DNA of 64,000 bases from positions 920,476 to 984,475 of the forward strand of contig MU278357.1 in assembly GCA_022385755.1 (NCBI GenBank), written 5' to 3'. Source of the stretch: Trametopsis cervina. Lineage: Eukaryota > Basidiomycota > Agaricomycetes > Polyporales > Irpicaceae. The position numbers and the translations under genes were made by a program. Shown here in pieces: positions 1-11,522 of the stretch. The notes under the pieces were generated by a model, which saw only the letters and a list, made by a program, of their open reading frames with translations, was not told the DNA's origin and ran no database searches. Numbering within the stretch: the stretch's first letter is position 1; each line of letters starts with the position of its first letter.

Positions 1-6
1 ACACAC

Positions 7-381
7 CTGGGTGAAAGCGTTGGCAGAGGCTTCTCTATGGTAGCCCTCTCCGCCCCGATTTCCGCGGTGGAGCACCTTCACCACATCACAGTTTCTTACC
101 ATTCACTGACCCACGCGATCTTCTGATTTCTCACAGTCACTGAACGAAATCTCGGAGCTCTTTTTCTCTATACCTCCGCCCCGAGGGCAACAAGCGAATC
201 CTTTCGGCGACATGTTATCTGCCATGATGGGTGGCGCCCCGCCTGCGAGAGGGGCGGCTCCGAAGAGGGTGCTGGCGCCAGCAAGTAGTGCGCCAAGTCT
301 TGACTGATCGCTACGAGAGAAGCTGGAGGTTGGACTCAACCGCTTGGCGAGAAGGCCGGTATAGCCGCAACCATCGCTCAT
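7..381 (-). CDS. Unidentified protein, partial at the left edge
   Basis: An open frame runs leftward from an ATG at 381 and reads MSDGCGYTGLLAKRLS at its start, followed by Gly/Ala-rich and Ser/Lys-rich stretches. The unspliced frame stops at 103, but a consensus donor (GTCAGT) follows position 111 and an acceptor precedes 34, so an exon 34-7 can continue in frame. That exon ends in another donor, so the gene would extend past the window. I recognise no domain. Codon use and the well-formed splice sites are the only support; the reading could also be a chance ORF. Confidence 0.35.
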
Positions 382-698
382 CGTGGAGCATCTCTTCCTG
401 AATTGATAATGTATGGTGTGTACGCACGAAAGACCGGATGCCAGATGAGCGTATGATATGACGACGGTAAAATGTACTCTGACCGAACAAAAATGAACAG
501 AGCGCACCAATGCTTCGGATTTCTTACTCAGGTATTAATTGTGCGAGTTGGGCGACCGGTGAAGTACCTTACTCCGCCTTTTTCGTGAGGCGGCGCCGCG
601 TTTGAACGTCAGTGGATAAAGATGCGCATTGCCTCGTACGGAGAAGTGTTCTAGACCTGAGAACAGGGAACTCGGTGATCTACTAGACGCGAATCCGC

Positions 699-1193
699 TC
701 AGGCTCCACCCTTCCGCACCGTAGGAGACTGCGGCATGCTGGCAGGGGCGGGGCCGGTGGTATCACCATTAATAATATCTTGTATGGAGGCTTCTAACGC
801 ATCAACTCGCGTGGACATCTGGCCCACTAGTAGTTCAAAGTCGGCCAGAACGTCAGCGCCCGCTTTGATGAGACAACCGCTGTGGGGATCGGATGACTTA
901 CTACGATCGAGGATCTGAGTAGACATGTCGTCAAACTTGGTGTCCAGCTGTTCCAACAGCGCCTCGACCTGCAGATGCCGTTAGAACTCTTGGCGGCCGC
1001 AGACATTCAGATAACACACAAAGGCTGTAAGTTCATGGGGACTGGATATATCGGAGGCATTTGGTACGACTTTGGGCGCGTTTGTGGCAGGCGCAGGAGT
1101 TTTGTTTGCTGGTGCAGGACTACTAGCGGTCCTGGACGGTGTTACAGTGGATGTAACATTCAAAGGAAGAGCTGCAGTTGTGGGTGGCGGCAT
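699..1193 (-). CDS. HSBP1-like heat-shock-factor-binding coiled-coil protein
   Basis: Three exons (1193-1020, 968-902, 826-699) give a 122-aa protein. After a Pro/Thr/Ala-rich N-terminus of about 55 residues, the sequence HELTAF-VEALLEQLDTKFDDM followed by QILDRMGQMSTRVDALEASI matches the heptad pattern of HSBP1, including the family's (D/E)KFxxMSxQI and R(I/V)DxLExxI blocks. HSBP1 proteins are small trimeric coiled coils, known in animals to bind heat-shock factor 1 and elsewhere to help assemble the WASH complex. The GTAAGT donor after 902 was chosen because it keeps the heptad register. The usual protein is about 75-80 aa; the longer N-terminus here may be lineage-specific or a wrong start. 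Confidence 0.82.
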
Positions 1194-4100
1194 CACCTAA
1201 CGCTGAATATGAAAGCCAACGCCAGGAGTGCATATGAGCGGTGTTCGGATACGCTGCTGACAGCAGAGCAACCGTGCATTCAAAGAGAGTCTACTGACCG
1301 GACCGTGTTCAATATGCGACAAAGATATGTACACGATGGTGGCAGTTAAGAAACATCGTTCCAAATCCGGACGTGTTGCGTTTGCAACTCGCTGGATCTG
1401 AGATCACAGACGCAGCGGAACACCCCGGGAACATCAAGGTTTCCTTTTATAGTTACTTTTACAACTTGATGTCCAGATTTAATGTTGCGCTCCCGAGCTC
1501 TCTGACGCACCGACTACGATGAGCGCTGTGTACGAGTTGTACGCGCACTCTACCTCCACAAGAATAAAACGAATGTACTTCCACCTCCAGACGCGTAGAA
1601 ATACAGTCCGTTCGGCCCGGTGATGCTCAGCGCCCACATCTTCAGGTGAGCGCCACCAAATCCAGCTCATCCACGCTTCGTACACGAGGATGACTGAACA
1701 ACAGAGTTCACAGCCCACGCAGAACGCTCTGCCAGGAAGCTAGAAGACATCCCGTGCCTAAATTTTCTAACGAAGCGCAGTATTCGTAGACAGGACGGCT
1801 CTCCCTGTCTGTCTTCCTCGCCACCGCGGCCGCTAACTGCAATACTTACCCAACAAGGTTACAGGGCGATACTCGGACGATTTAAGATTTCCATCCTCAC
1901 ATCGACGTTGAGAGAATGCTCAGCCATTGTCCGACGGAGCGGTGCGCGTGTGTGCCTCGTTTCCTGTCTAGTGCGCCTGCAGCTCATAGAGCGACGAGAA
2001 GGACAATGAGGTGCGCAACGGCTGGCTTACACGACTGCGGTTGATTCGTAATGTTGACAGAAGCCAGAGCAAATTTGTAGACAGATAATCATAGGGTCAG
2101 CCCAGCTCAGCTTGTGAATTTGTAAAGTTCAGTCGCACCTACCGCTCGGTGGGCTTATCTTTACGCTCAAGTTGGCGACGAATACATCCGGCCGCATCAC
2201 GCAGATGGTCAGGACTCAAGTTGGACGCCTGCTTTATCGTTCATACCACGAATCTGTCCGGGCAGCTGACTTAATCTGACCACAGCCGTGGCAGCCCCCG
2301 ACGGTCCATCTGATCACGCTCAAATTCACGCTGGGAGATGTGCCCAATATCAAAAAGAGGCGCCGTGCGGTTGTTTGAATTCCTCATCCCTATGGAAATT
2401 ATTCGCGCGCAGCATGCCCACACGTCAAGCGTCAGCACGAACCCCATGCTTTCCCCATACCTCACGCTCTGGTTCTCAATGAGCCGATATTGGTACACAG
2501 CCTTCCGTCTGCTTCCCATCAGCGTAGTACTGACCTCGGACGCCTTTGATTGTGGCGTTGGCGTACTTTCCAGCCATATCAGTTGGGCGACGTCATTAAA
2601 ACCGTCGCAGGCATTATGCTCTCAAGCTACCCCAGGTGCCGAATCGCTGGAGAACGCGCCGGGACATCCTGCGGCGAGAACAGCGTCGTACAGTCGGAAC
2701 TTTTGAATCGCCAGCGTGAACCGCCGATGCAGGTCCTCACAATGGGCATTTCATCAGCGTGAGCTGCCGAAATTGGCCCTGATCATGGGACAGAGATGAG
2801 AAGTAGTGAAGCACGAGAAAATATCAAGACTACAGAGGACCGTTCAAATCGGATTTTGCAAGACCTTGGGAGACCTTTCGATTTACGAATGACAAGCATG
2901 GGCAGATCGCACGTGTGCTTTCATTATTATTGAGTTCGAAAGAGGTGCGTAACCCCGCCTTCTTCCTCCACCATGACCTACTGGCATATTTAGCGGCGTC
3001 AGAGCTGCGCTCATTGTGCAAAGAAATTGCTCTGTGAGGTAAGTGACTAATGGCCTGGGATATCCGTGCTCGCCGCGGCGTTGCATGTTCTAGAGGTGAG
3101 GAGTATAGTTTCCACGAACCCACGCGAAGCGTCACTTATCTGCTTAACTGATCACAGATTGCAAAAGATGGCCGTCGTACAACCTGTGTAATATCTTCAG
3201 GTTTTGTCTCTCATGCATAGCAGGTGTGTCGAACGATGCATGTGTTGGGTGTATGTTCGACGGAGCCACCCCGACTCCCAACTACCTCTACCGAGTACGG
3301 TGTACCGGAGACGAATAGGGCATCTCGGTTTCCAATTTCTAACTGAGTTTCAAACAGGGTGTCGATCAGACTCGTCGACACTGCAACTGGGGACACCCAC
3401 ATCGCGATCCTCAGAAAGCTAATCAACGATGCGGCGTACGTGCAGCAGCTGAATGGAGCTCTCCGAGATGCATGATCGAACGAGGTTCGTACAAGCACAA
3501 CAAATTAATGCCAAATATCATTTTCCATCCTTATGGCTTCGGGAGGCCGTGTTACGTGTGCCCACAGGGTCCCGGGGCTGGAACGAGGTCGTCGTGATGC
3601 TCAATATGTGGTCCATGGCTGCACGATTGTCGGGCTAGAGAACGACAGCACCGTTCTCAGTTTGATACAGGGTCGCTATGGGCAGATGTGCGATGGACTT
3701 TTCGTGCTGAGCTGCTTCCATAACTGAGACGTTATGTCTTGCGTTTTCTTCGTGTGCTTCAATTCCCGCAAATGAGTGCATGTTGGGGAACGGGTACCTG
3801 GGTAAAGATCTAATCATGATTGATCGGCAATCTTAGTCAATACTAAACAGCGACACCTCTCCAAGCTGCTGTAGGTGCTCTACCCTACTTGGCAGGTTTT
3901 CTTGGTCGTTAGAGAACCCCTGGTGCGGGCTATGCATGCACGCCAGCTGTGGCGTCGGGGGTTTGGACCCGAACAAACGACGTTCATGGGTAAGGGGCCC
4001 GTGCTTCTGCTGCCGGTAGTGCAAAGTGATTGGCTCGGTGAAGAGGTAGCTCTCACGAGATGGCGTGTGCGCTGGCCACGCTTCGGGAAGAAGATGAGAG

Positions 4101-6102
4101 AACAGTCTGCGTTACGAGGTCAGTGTGCGTGTGCGCTGTGCTGTCCTTGGTGGCCGAGGAGATATAGCGATGCGATTGGGAAGGAGCAGTGGCCATGACG
4201 AGTGGTGTGCCCGAAAGCGATGTATCTGCGACTGTCAGGTGAATGAAAGTCATTTCGCATGGGCGAAACATCTATTCTCCGTGATGCGAACAAATGAGCA
4301 TTCGGACATCTTGAACAGTCACGGTTGTTTGTAGAGTGTAGTGTCGGTTGCTATCGCACACAGTTGAGTGTATTGCCGAGGAACCGACGAGTCACAGGAA
4401 GTTTGCATCACTCTGGCGGGTGGCTCCCTGTTCACATGGATGATCTGACTTGTGACACTCGCAGTCATCGTGAAACCGGCTATTCAATGCTGCTGACATT
4501 CGCCTCCGTCCGTGGTCGGTGTCTTTGGGCGTGCGGACCGCAGGAGGAGGCGAATTAGGATTAAGAGTGGCCATCTGCCAAGGGATGTGTCGGACTGATT
4601 AAGCACGGCGACGCGGGGGCGGGTGTGCGACGGGTGCGCGTGCAGGATAGGGTCGGAATGAACAGGCCATGTCGTCGGCGGGCATATGTCGAGCAGAATG
4701 GGGGTGGTCAACGCGTCGAACAAGCGAGGGCAGCGCGCTCTTGACGGTAGTGCGAATGACGGTAGTGCGAGTACTAGCGGTGTGTTGCGGTGGATGTCAG
4801 CATTCGAGCCATCATTGCGGCAAGGTGTCCCTAGTCTAGTGCCTTTGCGGGGCATTGATCAACGTGTTGTTGTTCGTGGAATGCAGGACTTCTACCGCTC
4901 GCGGGTGTTCCTCGCAAACGAATAGAACACTCTCCTGGAACTGTGTTTCATTAATCTTGCCGGTATCCGAACTGAATGTGTCTGTGTCGTCATATGTCTT
5001 CCTTGCTGTGTGTTCCCGTAGTCGATGCAGGCGCATGGCACGGTTATGCCTGCCATTGCCCACGTATGGTGGGAATCCGCAGCTGCCAACGTAGCACTTC
5101 CCGCCGCACAGCAGCAAGCTCCGCCTCGCTGGGCCCGAATCTCCCCTGCGGAGTTGCGCACCCCGCCGCGCGTGTTGCGGGGCGCAGGAGGGCAGCACGT
5201 TGTCGGATCCAACTCCGACTCAGCCCTCGCGGTCTTCCCACCATGCGCCAGGGAGGCAGAGCATCTGCCCGTTCAGCGATGCACGTCCCTGGATGTTCCT
5301 CCTCCACAGGTACATCAATACGTATTGGATCGTGTCACATCAGCAACTGATTACACACGTCTCCTCATCTGTCCTGTACGGGTAGTTCAACACGATTTGG
5401 ACCGTCACACGCACACCCCCACACAGACTAGGGCCGTGTTTGATTTGTGCCCCGATTCTCTGGAAACCTGTGCGTTGAACTTTACCAGGTGTTTTTGACG
5501 ACGCCCTACCTTCCAGAGCACCCGGTGCGTTTCATTCTTCGTCACGCTCCAACTGGGGTTCTCGCGACATCTCGTCCTCTTTCCTTGTGTCTCCGATGCT
5601 GAGATGATACCTTTCAGATATTGAGCGGCATCGCTCGTCCGCCACACTGAGTCACCACATTTAATTGCCGCTGTCCGGCACTTGAACGCAGACCAGCGCG
5701 TTCTCCTCGACGTGACGCTGCCAGCCTACCTGCATCGATCCATCCCAAGAGCGCCCGTACAGCCAGCATGGCAAATCCTTAACGGAGCGCAAGCACTGTG
5801 TGAACAACTGTGCTGTTTCGTGTCGAACTTAAGTCACGCCGCGGCTCATGTTAGGATGAGATTCTGGGAATCTCCAGGAAGCACCCTGTCGCTTCGACCG
5901 TCTATGCAGTGACAGTCTGCGGAGATCTTCCAGCTCGATATCCCTCAATTGTTTGACAGCCCAAAAGCTTGGTATCAGATAGTAAAAAAGTAAGCCGCTT
6001 CTACTCTGCCTGCTATATATCTGACCGACTGTTTCGCTCTCTGTAAACATCACTCCCCAGTCTAGTATTACTGCACACCATCGCTCCTTGCATCTCACCA
6101 CC
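1194..6102. other. About 4.9 kb without a confident gene; coding-like remnants
   Basis: I could not build a complete gene here. Coding-like pieces exist. On the minus strand, about 2580-2130 reads RKAVYQYRLIENQSVR, then LFDIGHISQREFERDQMDRR in another frame, then DHLRDAAGCIRRQLERKDK before a stop. A further piece at about 2735-2640 reads RFTLAIQKFRLYDAVLAAG. On the plus strand, 3253-3473 reads MFDGATPTPNYLY and, after a possible intron, DTHIAILRKLINDAAYVQQL. The frame changes between adjacent minus-strand pieces that have no intron-sized gap suggest decay or an indel. Frames in the GC-rich stretch 4050-5500 are open in several registers at once and are not convincing. Confidence 0.4.
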
Positions 6103-7680
6103 ATGCCACCACCCCCTTCCTCCGACGTTGTCCCGTTTTGCGGCTTCGTTGAGACCACCGCAGATGCTCTCCGCCTCATCCAAGCCGCACGCTGTGGCCT
6201 CGTTCCGCGCATTACGCGTCGTCTGAACGAGCTGGAGCGCCGGTCTATGATTAGGAGCGGCGCCGTCTTCGTCTTCAGCGTCGAAGAAAGCGGTATCAAA
6301 CGCTGGACAGACGGTAGGTCCCTGCGTAACCGCGTTTCGCTCTGTGCAGCACGTTAATCAACTCTCCAAACGCCTCAGGGTACACCTGGACGCCGAGTCG
6401 CATCTCTGGAAACTTTCTGGTGCGTCCCTTCGGGCTTCATATGATGGGAAGCTTGTTTAGACCGCCTACCCCAGGTCTATCGTGAAGTCGTCGAGCGCGC
6501 GAATCGGAACGTCTACCCTACTTCTGGCGCGGATGACATGCATCGAGCAGAGGGACACGGAACGCTGAAGATACAAGGGCTCATCAAGAAGGTTTGTCCC
6601 ATGGCGACGTTTTGCATGTCGCCAGGATCTGACCTATGCCGCTCGCCCTAACAGACAATTACCGTCAAAATTGGCGGGTCAGACCATCATCTCATATGCT
6701 ATTATACGCACGACGACGTGCGATCGGGCCGGCTTCAGCGGCCGACGATGATACCGTCCATCATGGCGCTCGACATACCACACGAACTCGTGCAATCCAC
6801 CAATTTTAGGTACCCTCCCAAACTCGAAGTCGGACCAGATGGCCACTTGACCAGGATGTGAGCACGTTGTTACACACGACCCTCTTTCTTGCCGCTGACG
6901 TACATGACGCGAACCGTTTAGCCGAGACTCGGACGAAGCCTCTCACCAGTCTGAGAGCCCGAGTCCAGTTGACGGCGTCGGCAGGGTGGGCAGAGGACTG
7001 CTAAACGAGATGTCCTCGGATCACTCCCAGGCACATTTCTCTGGTGCAGCTGGACGAATTCCGAATCATTCCCACCACTATTCGCCTACCGGACACCAAA
7101 CCATCGATCCATCGCACTCGCCCATATCTTCGGGCATGAATATGCATTCGAGTAGAGACTATTACGCACATTCGCTGGACCAGAGCAACTCGCCGCCGAC
7201 GTCCCCGACTCAGTGGACCCAGTCTCCCTACTTTGAATATGGTTCTTCGCCTCCAGCCGAGTCTTCCTCGATGCATGACCTGTACACCTCAAACCCATCA
7301 CTACACGCGGCATCCCTCCAGGAAAACCGTTGGGATATGAGCGGCCTGGGCATTTCTCAACTTCGAGAAGAGTTCTCCCCGAACCCCCGAACGCGTCCAG
7401 GGCGTCAGTCGTCCGGTTCAGGATGGTCCGCAGATGGGCGAGGGGCTATGGGCCATTCAATCGCGTCGTCGATGCAACCGTTAGCCTCGCCCGATGCAGG
7501 CAGTCCGGAATTAATCCGGTCAAGGGTCTGGGACGAGCACAGGTATGTTTCTGTTTTCTGTCCGTGTGAGGATATGACGGGCTGACCGAGAGTCGTTTGA
7601 AACTGCAAAGCCCACACCGCAACGTACAACGCGCCGCTCTGCCTACGCAGCATCGATACCCAGGCAGTCACCCGCGATGA
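6103..7680 (+). CDS. WOPR-domain (Gti1/Pac2 family) transcription factor
   Basis: Six exons (6103-6313, 6379-6419, 6475-6591, 6655-6857, 6922-7542, 7611-7680) give 420 aa. Residues 8-85 carry the first WOPR half: CGFVETTADALRLIQAARCG, RITRRLNELERRSMIRSG, RWTDG-YTWTPSRISGNFLV-YREV. The second half follows at about 110-150 with LIKKTITVKIGGSDHHLICY. WOPR proteins (Wor1, Ryp1, Gti1, Pac2) are DNA-binding master regulators of morphology and secondary metabolism in fungi. The remainder is a Ser/Pro/His-rich low-complexity tail, normal for the family. The start is the ATG in CACCACCATG. If the last intron were retained, translation would end at 7585 instead. Confidence 0.92.
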
Positions 7681-7943
7681 CGCAGTTATGACATAGTCTA
7701 AAGTGCATCTGGCACACTGACAGCTCCCTGGCAGGATTTATGCATCGGACCGCATTTTTCCCGACAGAATGTACCACGACCCGGTCACGACAGTTACGTT
7801 AGCGGTTCTCTCGCACTGGTTGCGATTGGCGGCCTTCCCACACGGACTATGCTCCCAGGATGATATGTTTATTTAACTTCTTATCACATTCCTATATAGA
7901 ATAGCACAGCTTTGTCGACATCGTCTGCTGCACGCGTCGAAAT

Positions 7944-9992
7944 TCACTCGTTCGCTCTTCTCTCGATGAACCCGCGAACGTTCGGGTGGCCCTCCAGGCT
8001 GACGAAGAAACATCGTCTGGCAGCACTTTCCCACAACACGACATCGAGTTGCTTCGCGTAGTTGAGGACGTATTCGTAATCGAGTTGAGACGCAAACGCG
8101 GTGTAGAGGTACCCTATCCAGCACAGATCAGTCACGGGCACGGCGACAGACACATTAAAGCTCCGCGGACCTTGTTGTGAGTTCACCCTATTTTTCTCTA
8201 GCTCCCAGAGACGAATCTGGTCCTGGACAGTGACGGGAAGCAGTGGTTTCTATCATGGCCCCATCGACGTAAGTGACAGTTCTGGAAGGTCGTAGTTACT
8301 AGTAAGGGCGTACGTTCTTTCGCATTTGTGGGTGCGCGTGAGTCGTTAGGTAACTGATAATCTGTTATGGGCATTGTGAGGGCTGATGGGGGGCCAAGAA
8401 CAGAGATCCACCGACCTGATCAGCAGTGATCCCGTTTGCGAGCGCTTTCTTCACGCTCTCTCGAGTGATTTGGCCCACCACAAGGTTCTGAAACCGTGCC
8501 TTGAGCGTAACGAATAGACTCAGTACTGCCGTTTGCAAAGGGTTATCTTTAGGAAGGTGGTCAGCATGTGCAACGGGCCAGTCAACGGTACTTACCGGTA
8601 TAAGCGTATAGCCTATAGTTGGTTTCGAGGATGATGAAACCTTGTGTCGCTCCCGAACCGCTCCCGGTGGGTAACGGAGGCGACGAAGATGTTAATGTAG
8701 TCGCCAAACGGGTTGGACTGAACCGCTTCGAAGATGGCTGGTGCTGTGCGTGAGCGGACATCCCTCAAAAACACACCTGCTAACCTTTCGCTGCCAGATG
8801 ATGCCGTAGTCGCGAAGATCCTCTAACATGGCAGTTTGAGTAGGAGTAAGTTGCTCAATTGAGTAATCCTATGGAGCTTTGAGTATAATTTGCACCCCCA
8901 GATCACAATTGTCGGAAAACTTACTCGGCCGAGTTCCATGGTGGAGAGCATGAAAAGGAAGCTGAGAACCTCAACAAGATCCATTTGTCGGGTCTGTCAA
9001 ATGTTTGTCAAGACCATGATTGAACTCGCTCCAGACTAATCCCTGCACCGCCTACCTCTGTCAAGTGGAGATATTGCAAAAGTAGCTCCCACAGCTGCGC
9101 ATGTGGATTGTGCAGCAGGAACTGAAACCCTGATGAAGTGATGATGTGTGGCGACGAACTACTGTATTGCCTGCGGGTCAGCACTGCCTACTGTTGGTGC
9201 GATTGGAATGCTCCTACTCCTTCTTCTCCATAAGACCGCTTTTGTCGAGCAGAAACAAGACTCCTTGAGAGGGGCGCGCAGGGTTCCGGCCCGTCCCCGA
9301 GGATACCATATAATGCAATATTGTCTACGCACTGTCAGATGGGCGAAATGAGGCAACATGCATGGACGCACCTCCCAACGCTCCAGTGCGTACGAGTCCA
9401 AGGTCTCGATTGACGGGGGAGGGTGTTTCCCGTCCTTCTCCGCAGGTGCCCCGAAACTGCCAGTCGTGCCACTAGAAGGGTTGAGGGCACCATGGACTAG
9501 GGGTGTTTACGGCCACTTACCCTCCAGTTATCGCCTGCCGTAAGCTGGTCTTGAATGTGACGTTTAGGGCCAGTTTAACAGAGGACTGCGGTAGTATATG
9601 TAAACGAGATAGTACGCCCAGAGCGGTGTCATATGCTCTGATAATTAAATACATGACCCGTGTCGTGGAGTGGAATAGCATGTAACGCCTACTTTTGACC
9701 CTCCTGCGTGACCCACGCAGCCATAGTGGACACGGGTATAGCGGACTCAAGCCATAGAAGATTCATAACAAGTTGCCTCTCCAAGGGTCCTAGGAGACTG
9801 CATGGAAAATTAGGTGCGCCTCGTGTATTAGCGGAACGGTGCTGACCGGAAGATGGAGAGGCATGAGGACGGCTTTTGATATAGACGTGTCAATGTGTTC
9901 TGGGATTGTGACTGGAGATACGTGAGGAGGGAGTGCAGCGTTGTGCTCTCTTCAGAGCCACTGTCTACAGCTGGTGGCTGAGCACCCGGCAT
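7944..9992 (-). CDS. TFB2: TFIIH core subunit Tfb2 (p52)
   Basis: Thirteen exons join in frame to 465 aa, the usual family length: 9992-9847, 9797-9693, 9637-9521, 9456-9372, 9324-9218, 9170-9056, 8993-8925, 8868-8785, 8737-8596, 8546-8416, 8361-8314, 8249-8171 and 8113-7944. Hallmarks include [14 protein letters not shown] near the N-terminus, [58 protein letters not shown] and [12 protein letters not shown]. The C-terminal Tfb5-binding domain reads [18 protein letters not shown]. Tfb2 anchors and stimulates the XPB/Ssl2 translocase in TFIIH for transcription initiation and nucleotide-excision repair. Read without splicing the region looks frameshifted, but every break is a usable intron. 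It is divergent from the Nas6 gene, 315 bp away. Confidence 0.95.
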
Positions 9993-10307
9993 GGCCAGTT
10001 GAAGACCTCAAAGTTCCACGCCTCGAGGTAAGAAGAGGTTGCGGTCAGATGCCCGACGGGTCACCGGTGATGCTTGAGCTAAACTGACGAGGTGGCCATG
10101 CAGGGTCTGGCGGGTATGTTCCACGTCGGACTGCAAGTTGATCGTGCACGAAGACATGCTCGCTGACCTCGGGAATCACCGCTGCACGTGCTATGCCACG
10201 TGACTAATGCGACGCGTACCTCCCGCCCGTACGCGTCTGGCTCATCTTCGCGTACCTTGGCAGAGTGCTCAATCCAAGGCACATCCTGCTCCGAGTCCGC
10301 AACAACC
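9993..10307. promoter_or_regulatory. Shared intergenic region between TFB2 and NAS6
   Basis: The two start codons face away from each other across 315 bp, so both promoters and 5' UTRs must lie here. I see no clear TATA box. Both genes serve basic nuclear or proteasomal functions, so a shared promoter is plausible but is inferred only from the geometry. Confidence 0.5.
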
Positions 10308-11522
10308 ATGTCAAACATGTCAATCCACACCGCCGCTCTCAACCGTAAAAATCGCATTAATCACTTCATCTACATCGTTCACTAATCGTTACCGTTCAGA
10401 ACAGGTTGGGCTTGTGCGCACGCTACTGTCTCAGGACCCGAATCTCCTGAATGCTCAGGATGTGGTATGTACCAAATGCGTGTTGCATGCTGCTCCTGAA
10501 ACAGATCGTACCTTGTAGGATAGTCGGACGGCCTTACATTGGGCTGCTACATCAGGCTCTCTAGATATAGTTCGGCATCTTTTGGATCAGCACGCTGAGG
10601 TTGACATACGGGACAATAGTGGCTGGACCCCGTTGCACATCGCCTGTTGAGTACGCTCTGCTCTGATGAGAGCATGCCTTCCTAAAGCTGTCCCTTCACA
10701 CAGCCAGCGCAGGTCACGACGATGTCGTCCGCGAACTGCTTGGCGCAGGTGCTGATGTCAAGAAGACAAATGACAAAGGCTTGACGGCTCTGTGGGTGCG
10801 ATTTCTGATCCCTTGGGTACAAGCTCCTGATTTCTTTCCAACGGCCACCAAGGCATTATGCTGCTTCGAAATCTCGTGTGGACGTTCGTGGCCTTTTGAG
10901 CGGTCTTCCTCGCAACATGACTAAGTGGATTACAGATTAGCAAACTGCTCATATCACGCGGCGCTGATGTTGGTGACATTGTCTTCACCCGAGATCTCTA
11001 CTGACTTCGATTGTGAAGATCAATGCACGGGATAAAGCCAACCAGACACCCTTGCACGTCATATATATCAGATAGCGGTGTTATGGAACTGACACATCCA
11101 TGCAGACATAGGGCTGCTACTACGGGCTCTACAGGTCTGATCAATGTTCTCCTCCATCCCCCGGAAGGATCCCCGAAGACGCGTCTCAACCCTGCCGACC
11201 GAGTAGGTCAGTACATTTTCATCAGTGCCTGATTGTGGTGCCCAAGATGGCCTTGTGACTGACTGTGCGAGCCTCAGGGAATACGCCGTTGCATCTTGCA
11301 ATGGAATCCGCACATGCGGAAGCAGCTTGCCTCCTGATAGAAGCAGGTGCCGACCGTACGAGGGTGGGTTTCCTGCTACACTCTGCTGCGCAACTCCGAT
11401 GCTCACTGAGTCCCTTGTAGGAGAACCTCGATGGCGAGACACCGGAGGCGCTAGAAGGAGTCGGCGGCCAGGAACAGAAACGAGCGAGAGCTTATGTCAT
11501 TGAGCGATGTGGAAAGCCGTAG
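10308..11522 (+). CDS. NAS6: Proteasome regulatory-particle assembly chaperone Nas6 (gankyrin/PSMD10)
   Basis: Ten exons (10308-10344, 10400-10464, 10519-10645, 10704-10791, 10853-10883, 10936-10968, 11019-11053, 11106-11206, 11278-11363, 11421-11522) give 234 aa, against about 228 in the family. It is almost entirely ankyrin repeats: SRTALHWAATSGSLDIVRHL, SGWTPLHIASSAGHDDVVRE, KGLTALHYAASKSRVDISKL, NQTPLHRAATTGSTGLINVL and GNTPLHLAMESAHAEAACLL. Nas6 binds the Rpt3 ATPase tail and checkpoints assembly of the 26S proteasome base. The seventh intron (11054-11105) fits only as a GC-AG intron, since the nearby GT donor breaks the frame inside an ankyrin repeat. MSN and MSI are both possible first residues; the upstream ATG was taken. 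Confidence 0.93.

Noticed and set aside
5025..5498. A 157-aa plus-strand ORF
   Set aside because: Lies in a GC-rich patch with equally long frames on the opposite strand and no recognisable motif.
7944..9992. A TFB2 pseudogene with many frameshifts
   Set aside because: All apparent breaks coincide with GT-AG introns, and the thirteen exons give a full-length 465-aa protein.
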